Assembly: GCF_019320115.1 (NCBI RefSeq)
Contig: NC_089587.1
Coordinates: 105,635,158 to 105,699,157 of the forward strand
Length of the DNA stretch: 64,000 bases
Source of the DNA: Miscanthus floridulus
Taxonomy: Eukaryota > Streptophyta > Magnoliopsida > Poales > Poaceae
Reading direction: 5' to 3'
Program-made: the position numbers and the translations under genes
The notes under the pieces: model-generated
Databases searched by the model: none
Told to the model about the DNA's origin: nothing
The model's input: only the letters and a program-made list of their open reading frames with translations
Shown: positions 56,324 through 64,000 of the stretch, piece by piece
How positions within the stretch are numbered: the stretch's first letter is position 1
How the letters are laid out: the number at the start of each line of letters is the position of its first letter

Positions 56324-57498
56324 TGTTAGGGACTAATACTAGGGTATCCAAAGAGGAGCTAATAACCATCAATATTGATTCGTCTGAGCAGTCAAGAGCA
56401 TGACTACAGCCCCAACCGACCCCTAGGTGCGCAAACTCCGCCTCACCCGACCCCTGAGGGTTGGCTCTGCCTCGCCCAACACCGAGGCCGCGAGATCCAC
56501 CTCATTCGACCCCTGAGGGTTGGCTCCGCCTCTCCCGACACCAAGGTCGCAGGCTCTGCCTCACCTGACCCCTGAGGGTTGGCTCCACCTCGCCCAACAC
56601 CGAGGCCGTGGGCTCCACCTCGCCTGACCTTTGAGGGCTGGCTCCGCCTCGCCCGACCCCAAGGCCAGGGGCTCCGTCTCACCCGACGGAGACCCATACT
56701 GCCGCCAACCACTCCAGGTTCAAGCGTATGGACCTGGGTCAAAGATCTGATGCCAGAGAAGAGACTGGCATGCCTTAATGTAGCCCATGACCCACAACGG
56801 GGTATACCTGGGGGTCACGTCAGGAACAGCATCGGGCGTACCGGTACTGTTCTGCCTAACCCCCGTACAAACACTGACGGACGCGTCCGTTCGCCACGAC
56901 GTTCACCAGGACGGAGTGGAGCGCCATGACCGGTAGACGATGCCTGCACATGGCGCTAGTGACGGACATGGCCGCGATGGGAAGCTGTCCCTGTTGACGT
57001 CTACAAGGTCGGCGTGACCCGCATATAGGAGAAGAAGGTCCCGGCGATCTTGATGGACTTCTTCCTCTCGTTCTTTTCTCTTCCTACACTGTAACCCATG
57101 CTTTCCCTTGGCCTATAAAAGGGAAAGCATGTCCCACAAGGGGCATCGGACCTCAACTCGACTCCATTGGACTCGTATCGATCGCATTGCAACACATCGC
57201 ACCGATTCGGACTCGAACCCCGAATCAATTAGAACACACAAGCACAAAGCAGGAAAGCGACCGAGCCCTCGGCGCCCGTTCGCTCCCCTCACCAGAGACT
57301 TAAGACATATCCCTCTCTCGACTGTTTGTAACCCCTACTACGAATTTTCAGTGCTAGTAACACAAGCAGCAGCAACGAACTAGACGTAGGGACATTTTGC
57401 CCGAACCAGTATAAACCTTGTGTCCTCTTAGCACATAATCCGAGCCAGACGCGCAATATTAGAAATTTACTTGTTGGTGGCAACTCGAAACACTGATA
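56324..57498 (+). repeat. 3' LTR of the outer Gypsy
   Basis: 1175 bp against about 1600 bp for the reconstructed 5' LTR; most of the difference is in the minisatellite (56410-56690 here). TATA box at 57114-57120. Ends CACTGATA, followed by the target duplication GCTAG. Confidence 0.9.
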
Positions 57499-57503
57499 GC
57501 TAG

Positions 57504-58449
57504 GTTGGTTTTGAAGTGTAGGTAAGCTTATATGCCAACCCAGCTAAGCCCATTTTCGTAGATTTCAGCCCAAGAATATTATGAAGGAAAATAAAAACCT
57601 AAGCAAATGAACTCCAAAGGACACAAAATTTTATACACTTCTTCCCTAGAACATAGTGAATATATCTGAAAATGATCTTGGAGAAAAGCTCAAAGCTTGG
57701 CCATCAGATTTAAATTTTGAGCGATCAAATTGGGGTTTTCACAATTTTCTTGGGAAGAAGGTTTCAAGAGTGCTCCGTGGGAATTCAGATGGAGCCAAAG
57801 CCTAATAAGCATGTTTAGACCTCATAGCACCTAAGAAGTAAGGAAGATCACCACAAAAAATCAACTCTAAAGATTCTAAAAAAGGTCACCACCAAAAGAG
57901 GCTGGAAAAGAGATGTTTTGGGGTTTGGAACAATAGCGATAGGTGTTGGGCTTTAAACCATGGTTTGATCAGGTTCCAAGGGTCCCAAAACACTCAAGAA
58001 CCAAGCCTAAAAAGCAGCCAAAGCAGAAGATTGAAAACCACCCAAAAATGATCTTGAAAATCCTCACTTGTGCTTGTGCAAACCCCAACTTTTTGTGCAT
58101 ATAGACTGCACTCTTAATTATGACAATGACATAAACGGTCATTTAATTAAACTTATGCCACTATGCTCAAGATCGAATGGTGGAGTGTGAAAAGTAAAAT
58201 CTGTACCAATTTAAAGGTTGAGCCCAGCTTTCGGCTAGGCTTCAAAAACCATGATAGGAAATACCGCGTCCTGAGCCTGCCTGAAGCCTAGAATTGGGCC
58301 AAATTTTGAAGACCAAGTCCACCTATAAATTTCACTTTTGTCGGGTCTGTTTGAACTTTTTGAGCTTTAGTGGCCGAATGTAAAAAGTGGCAGCCTAAGC
58401 CCGATAGTGGTTTTTAAAATATGTAGGTCGAGAAAGATGTCTGATCCGG
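57504..58449 (-). repeat. Older LTR remnant (right part) and unassigned flank
   Basis: Continues the sequence cut at 13712. TTATATGCCAACCCAGCTAAGC near 57527 resembles CTATATGCCGACCCAACTAAGC near 13674, a local repeat in the old element. The right border was not found. No ORF recognised. Confidence 0.3.
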
Positions 58450-58631
58450 CCCATTGCATCATACTTTTACTGTTGGGTAGAGACTTGATCCAACAATGAC
58501 CCTCATCCTATTACTGTTGGGTCTCATCTTGAGTTCTTGACCTGACAATGACATCTTCCTATCACTGTCTTATCTGATAAGGCAAGCCTATCACTGTCGA
58601 TTATCCTCTGCAGGGTCCGATTTCAGTAGTA
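58450..58631. repeat. Possible CACTA-transposon end with subterminal repeats
   Basis: On the minus strand the sequence begins near CTACTGAAATCGGACCC and carries repeated ACAGTGATAGG, ACAGTAATAGG and CAATGAC phrases, the layout of CACTA subterminal regions. The terminal CACTA itself is mutated (TTACTA). Confidence 0.3.
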
Positions 58632-58830
58632 ATGTTAGGTTTAGTCCTGGCAGTGATCCATAGATCTAGAGTAGTGTTTGTTGGCGCCGCTCGAAGGATG
58701 GCCTCCATTGCCATCCTGTCATCCACCTCGTCCTTGGTGCCAGTATTCACCACATGCCACAATCTCTGGGCCTGGAGTATAATTTTCATCAACACACCAC
58801 CCAGACAAGTTGTGGTTTTGACCTCCCTCA
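58632..58830 (-). pseudogene. Copia gag fragment (UBN2-type)
   Basis: On the minus strand, NTGTKDEVDDRMAMEAILRA matches a common gag stretch of grass Copia elements. Only about 60 residues are recognisable, with no surrounding LTR. Confidence 0.5.
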
Positions 58831-59894
58831 CCGTCTTGTGCGCCACGCGCCATTGCCCCACAGCCAGTGTGTCCAAAGAGTGGGAGCGCCTGCCTGCTCC
58901 TAACATCGTCGTCAATATCCCAACCACGTGCCCTAATGTCAATCCAAGGTGCTTCCCTCACACCCACCCATCCACACGTACAACTTGTTTTCATAGATGC
59001 CCATGTTTGTGGACTAGCTTATGAAATTTTCTAACAAAACAGCATGTGAAAGAAAGAAGGGTAAACCAAACATTTATATTCTAGAAAGTAGCAACCACAA
59101 AATTTTATGTTATGAATGCACACATATGACTGCTCCTTGTTGACACTAACACCACTACATATAGTTTCCTTGATGCATGAGCTGCTGCAACTGGTTTAGA
59201 AGTTGCAGGTGCGTGCAAAACTAATGATATCAGCAATTTGTTGCTCGTGTGTCCAGGTATACCTCCCACATATGATATAATGTTTTGTGGAACAGCCTTG
59301 AATATTATAAACTCCAACGGTACCAAACGTCGTATTGCTAATTGCATTGCTACATCAATCATCGTAAGCATTCTATATATTAACACAAAATAAAATGTTG
59401 TACCTAACAATGCCTGCTAATTGTTATTTTTCATCTAGCTCCAATGTACATGATCAACTTTCTGATTGGTTCACATTACACTATCTTGTGTGTGGTGGTT
59501 TGCTATCCGGCATCAATCTCATCAGGCCAGCTTCATCCCTCATGCAATTATTGTTTACTATAGCTGTTTACACATCAAATGGAGTGGTCTTGATGGCTGC
59601 ATCTTGGATTGCTGTCCTTGGTGGTTCAATTGGGTCCATATATATTGTACTGATGTGCAATCAACTAGTGGTTGCATATTGTACTGGACTACTGGTGCAA
59701 TCAATTGGTGGCCCCCATTGGTGCCGAAATGGTGGTTGCATATTGGATTGCTATCCTATTGGTGGTTCTACGACACGTCTGACGTCTGCTGTGACTGTTT
59801 TACTACCTAACTAAAATCAATTGAAAAGATTTGATTATTGAGCTATGGGGTGTAAATAATAACTATAAAAACCTTCATGGCTGTTTCCTAGTAC
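58831..59894. other. Spacer before patatin gene 2, unassigned
   Basis: Several short ORFs without recognisable domains. A minus-strand stretch at 59410-59105 and weak direct repeats (GGTTGCATATTG at 59673 and 59733) may be transposon debris. Confidence 0.3.
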
Positions 59895-59900
59895 TATATA
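59895..59900 (+). promoter_or_regulatory. TATA-like site of patatin gene 2
   Basis: TATATA about 95 bp upstream of the ATG, followed by the leader conserved with copy 1 (CTTCTCATAACTCA, TAGCTTGCTTTGTGCC). Confidence 0.5.
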
Positions 59901-59991
59901 TTGACGATACCTTTTCCCCACCTGTCTCTTCTCATAACTCAAATGCGTAGCTTGCTTTGTGCCTTTGTGCCACCAAAAGATCAAATCAAAG

Positions 59992-62900
59992 ATGGCGAGT
60001 ACCACTCCAGAAGGTGCGCTCAGGACGCTCCCTGACAATCTCAAGTTGGTCACCGTCCTGAGCATCGACGGTGGCGGCATCAGAGGGATCATCCCGGCCA
60101 CCATCCTCGCCTTCCTAGAAGCCAAGCTCCAAGTAACCAAGAGATGAGTTCATCTAGTGTTCATGCATGCATCATGGTGATGATGTCTCGTTTGAGTCCT
60201 CCTCATTGTGCCTAGCCTGTGTGTATAGGAACTGGACGGGCCAGATGCTCGTATTGCAGACTACTTCGACGTCGTCGCTGGCACGAGCACCGGTGGTCTC
60301 TTGACGGCGATGCTCACAGCACCCGACGCTAACGAACGACCACTGTTCGCTGCCAAGGACCTAGCGCGGTTCTACATTGAGCACTCACCCAAAATCTTCC
60401 GAAACAAGTAACGACTGCTAGGTTTCTTACAGTTCAGAACGAACATTTGTCCAGTATTTAGTGTTGTCCAGTACTACAACAGAAGGATGCATGGATCGGT
60501 GATCGCCATGAGCTTTGCAGGAGTGGTATGGGGTCCAAGCTCGTCAGCAAGCTGAGGATGGCGTGTGGGCCCAAGTACGACGGCAAGTACCTCCATGGGC
60601 TGCTCCGAAGGTACCTTGGTGATACGAGGCTGGACAGGACGCTGACCAATGTTGTCATTCCGACCTTCGACATTGCGTACCTGCAACCGACGATTTTCTC
60701 CAGCTTTGAGGTAACTCAAGTACTGAACAGGTCCTCGATCGATCGAGTGTCTGGAGGTTAGAGAACGGTACTCGGTAGGAATGATGTGGTGGCTTTTGCA
60801 TTATCTCTTACTTCGCTTGAGGTATCAAATTCAAATATTGATGAGAAAATCGTTTTTAGTGGACACACTAGCGATGTTCAGTTGGAACCAACGCTACGCT
60901 GGGTTCCTCTTAGCAATAGTACACTATTATGCTGTTCACGGTTTCACACAAGCTAGCAAGCAGCTTCAGAGAAGTAAAGAGATACATGATACATCATTTC
61001 ACTGTTCAACAAGAAAGAACGAGAAGGTTTTAAATATCTAGTAAGGCCCCTAAAGAAGTCATTTTCAGAGACAACAGGAATATGAGAGAACTGAAAAATA
61101 CTTAATCGATCTGTTTCTATTTCAAGAACAGGTCACATGTGCATGTCGGTGTTAAACAATAAACCTGAAGGATGTTTCCATGGTAGGTAAATCGTTCATT
61201 TTTGTTTGTCGGATACGTAATGCTCAGGAGTCAGGGTACAGGTGACAAACTTCGATACCAGTAAATTTCGTTATCGGATACTTTCACGAATAATTTCTTT
61301 TGCAGTTTGTTTGGAGATGTTTGGCACACAGGCATATATTCCTGATTATGGTCCTACTTAGCCGACTAAGTAGGCATTGCTATCAGTATCACTGCTACTT
61401 TAGTGTGCATTTGGGTGGTTGTTCTGTCCCTCTAGTCTATGTAGCTAGAGTTTGGAGGAAAAACAGAAGACACGTGCTGGTGGGCTATATATACCTTTCA
61501 CACAGCCAACTGCTAGTTGTACTTTAGTCTAATGACGACAGACAACTTATATAGTTTATATAGTATATGATAATAAGGCCATCATAGTTACCTTATTTAT
61601 TTCGGTCCATAATTAGTAGTAGGTAGTAGCTAATAATTGCTTGTCAAAAGACCAGGGACAGAGCTGGTTAAAGCTAATAGGATCTCCCGTAGGAGCCCTC
61701 AAATCAGAGTCTGATTTGAGAGCTCCTTTACTTCCGAGGGTCTTGTTTTCTACGTTACACTCCAGCATTAGCTCTCAAAATAGAGCCATCAAATTCATTC
61801 TAATAGGAAATGACATTGCGAGACTTTGTTGTCATCCTCTTTCTTATCTTATTCTCCGTTGATGAACATGACCATCTCTCAACAACTGGGTGCAGAAGAT
61901 AGGGAGGAGAGGGGAACCGCTGGGGAGGAGAAGAGGAGGGGAGTTGGAGCTGCAGGTGGTGGTGCTGCCGAGGGTTGCAGACGCCGACCGGCGGGGTGCT
62001 GCTGCTGGGCATGATCTAGGTCAGGGAGGGACAGGACGCGCTGGGGGAGGTGCAGCCGAAGGGGATCCACATCACGAGAGAGGGGGCACCGCCAAGGGTC
62101 CTACCGCTGGGGAGATTCGAGCTAGGGACGGAAAGGGGCGTCGCTGGGATGCTGCTGTCAGAGTGGACGCCACCAGGGAGCAAAAGGGAGAGTTGCGGGA
62201 GGAGGGAGTGGCTGCGCCAAAAAAAACACCGCGGGCCGGAGTGGGCGGCCGTAGACGACTAGGAGAAAGGTGCGCGTTCAGAACAGGAGCGCGCGCAACT
62301 AAAACTACCGAAACAGAAATTTAAGGGCTCTGAGTAGGGCTCATGGGAACGAGATGTGGGAGGGGATATGAGGACCCCTTAAATTTGGGGTCCTAGTAGG
62401 GCTTTGTTTGAGTTGATTTTTTTAGCTTTGGCCTTCATATTTAATTTTGAGGGTTCAAATAGAGACCCTGGAGATGCTATAAGGTATCGCTCCTTTCCCA
62501 GTCCAATGCAATTTTCTAGTAATAAACGGTAAATTTTGTATTGTTCGTTGTTGTTTAATGCTGATCAGTTAGATGAACTTGGTCAAGCTCTGCCTCTCAA
62601 AAGGAGTTTTTTTTTTGTGTATTTCCTTAGTTTTCGTGAATGATGTGCACCTAAGCACGTGTTTTGATTAATTGGAGAATGTGTTTTTTTAGTTACCTCG
62701 TTGTTTTCGTGGCTTCCTGTGATGATCAGTTGAAGCACCGGCCGTGGAAAAATGCGCTTCTGTCAGACATATCGATGAGCACCTCGGCCGCGCCCACCTT
62801 CTTCCCGCCGCGCTACTTCGAGACGAAGGACGATAATGGCAGGAGGAGGGCCTTCAACCTCGTCGATGGTGGGGTCGCTGCGAACAACCCCGTAAGCTAG

Positions 62901-63758
62901 CGCCACGCAGCATGCATGCACATGCACCCCATATCGGCCATAATTCACACAGTGACACAGCCTCACATTCACCTTTGCGTGCAGACTCTGTGCGCGATGA
63001 ACCAGGTGTCTCAGGAGATCATCCTCGGCGACGACGACTTGTTCCCGGTGTTGCCGGCGGACTACGGCAAGTTCATGGTGATCTCCCTCGGCTGCGGGTC
63101 GAACCGGAACCGCAGGTACTGCGCCAAGGCCGCCGCCAAGTGGGGCATCTTCAGCTGGATCTTCAAGGACGGCAACGCTCCCATCATCGACATGTTCAAC
63201 TCCGCCAGCGCCGACATGGTCGACATCCACCTCTGCGTCCTCTTCAGGGCCCTGCGCTCCAGCCAGAACTACCTGCGCATCCAGTATGATCAGCTGACGG
63301 GCAGCGCGGGCTCCATAGACGACACCTCCAAGGAGAACATGGATAGACTGGTGAGGATCGGGAATAAGCTCCTGGACATGAACGTCTCCCGGGTGGACCT
63401 GGAGACCGGCCGGATCGTGGAGGTGCCCGGTGCAGGGACCAACGCCGAGCAGCTCGCCAAGTTCGCCAAGCAGCTTTCTGACGAGCGACGCCGGCGCCAG
63501 GACGAGCTTACTAGTTCCGAAGTAGGATTCCATATCCAACATCAAGCTTGGTACGGTGACGCTCCAAGTACAGAGGCGGGGGATCTTGTGCCCGGAGGAG
63601 AAGAGGGAGTTGCTGCTGCATACGAAAGTTGCAAGGCTCAAGGAGGCTGCTGCTCAAGTGATGTGGCTTCAGAGTTAGAAGCAGTCGTCTTGGGAAACAT
63701 GTGGAACAGCTGGGGAGAAGCAGCAGCAGGCTTCAGTTTACATCTGCAGGACGTCTGA
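59992..63758 (+). CDS. Patatin-like phospholipase / lipid acyl hydrolase, copy 2 (five exons, extended C-terminus)
   Basis: Exons: 59992-60132, 60229-60407, 60521-60710, 62730-62891, 62985-63758. Exons 2-4 have the same lengths as in copy 1 (179, 190, 162). The product is about 481 residues. Motifs: DGGGIRG (26-32), GTSTGG (65-70, Ser67), DGGVAANNP (216-224, Asp216), all present, so the enzyme should be active in acyl release from lipids. After DERRR, where copy 1 ends within seven residues, this copy continues for about 80 more residues of unrelated sequence ([16 protein letters not shown], then a Cys/Gly/Ala-rich tail) before TGA at 63756-63758. An extra intron or an alternative end in this part is possible. 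Intron 3 (60711-62729) is long and holds a GC-rich insertion. It is a direct tandem duplicate of the gene at 409. Confidence 0.88.
61759..62476. repeat. Possible DNA-transposon insertion with GC-rich interior in patatin 2 intron 3
   Basis: The left edge (CTCCAGCATTAGCTCTCAAAATAG) and the reverse complement of the right edge (CATCTCCAGGGTCTCTATTTG) are loosely alike. The interior 61895-62330 is GC-rich, unlike the AT-rich intron, and looks like captured gene sequence. ORFs there have no known domain. Confidence 0.35.
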
Positions 63759-64000
63759 TGGAATCCCTGGGTGCTGCTGCTTCGCTCGGTGGATAGTCTG
63801 ATGATTACTCTATGTTACTGTGAAAGTTGTTAAGTCTGATGTAATATCTTTGGGTTCTTTTGGCTTCAGTACTTTGTCGGTTCAGACGGTATACCCGTCT
63901 CCTATGCTGTAAACGTTACTCTGTCTTTTGTTAAACGGAAATGCTGCGCTAAGGGTTCATGGGCCGTGACATGAGCCCAACGGCCCAACAGTCGTATCCT
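63759..64000. other. 3' flank of patatin gene 2
   Basis: Presumed 3' UTR, with AT-rich polyadenylation-like context around 63838-63850 (GATGTAATATC). The window ends here. Confidence 0.5.

Larger units (their letters stand above)
13713..57498 (+). mobile_element. Outer Tat-like Gypsy retrotransposon, host of three nested elements
   Basis: The LTRs start TGTCGGGGACTAATACTAGGG (13713) and TGTTAGGGACTAATACTAGGG (56324). The right LTR ends at 57498. The duplication GCTAG flanks the whole (13708-13712 and 57499-57503). Removing the three insertions leaves about 13.9 kb: a minisatellite-bearing LTR, a PBS-region sequence (GGCGTGCCAGGTAGGGGG from 28556), decayed gag, a long repeat-rich region, a decayed antisense gene, and the right LTR. 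No protease, reverse transcriptase or integrase was found, so it is non-autonomous. The Tat assignment rests on the antisense gene and on gag similarity to the inner Gypsy. Confidence 0.85.

Overview
This is plant nuclear DNA. It has intron-split genes with GT-AG borders, the high-GC coding bias of grass genes, nested LTR retrotransposons, MITEs and mariner/CACTA-type DNA transposons. Element types (a Sirevirus-like Copia, Tat-like Gypsy elements with antisense genes) suggest a grass, probably an Andropogoneae species (sorghum, sugarcane or Miscanthus relatives); the species assignment is inference.

Genic islands lie at the two ends. At 409-4439 is a complete five-exon patatin-like acyl hydrolase gene, followed by a cytochrome P450 pseudogene (about 5031-6265, CYP94-like, truncated and frameshifted). 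At 59992-63758 is a second patatin-like gene with the same exon structure. The two patatin genes form a direct tandem pair that about 55 kb of mobile DNA has pushed apart. Both keep the oxyanion loop, the GTSTGG serine elbow and the catalytic DGG. Intron 3 is greatly expanded in both; in copy 1 it holds a truncated Copia fragment and a foldback.

Between 6.2 and 13.4 kb is AT-rich DNA with MITEs and a 3.0-kb mariner-like element (9105-12107). That element has matching inverted ends, TA target duplications, a decayed transposase on the minus strand and a GC-rich foreign-looking plus-strand ORF (9385-9804).

From 13713 to 57498 lies one stack of nested retrotransposons that can be unpicked from target-site duplications. 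The outer element is a Tat-like Gypsy without pol (TSD GCTAG). It holds: (i) a young Sirevirus-like Copia inside its 5' LTR (14381-27612, both LTRs 1573 bp, intact gag and pol reading frames, broken env-like third ORF); (ii) a deleted reverse-oriented Copia inside its gag (28809-35634, TSD GAGCA); (iii) a Tat-like Gypsy (39454-49260, both LTRs 473 bp, TSD CAAAC) that has lost protease, reverse transcriptase and the integrase core.

Most notable: the inner Gypsy carries an antisense gene of six exons (44404-47606) whose frame is kept through five short GT-AG introns, and the outer element carries a decayed relative. The Copia elements share a dense cluster of the inverted motif GACCGGACGC just upstream of TATA boxes. 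In the Sirevirus-like element the same arrangement occurs a second time, internally, before the env-like ORF. The gag-pol boundary of two divergent Copia elements has the form of a 3' splice site.
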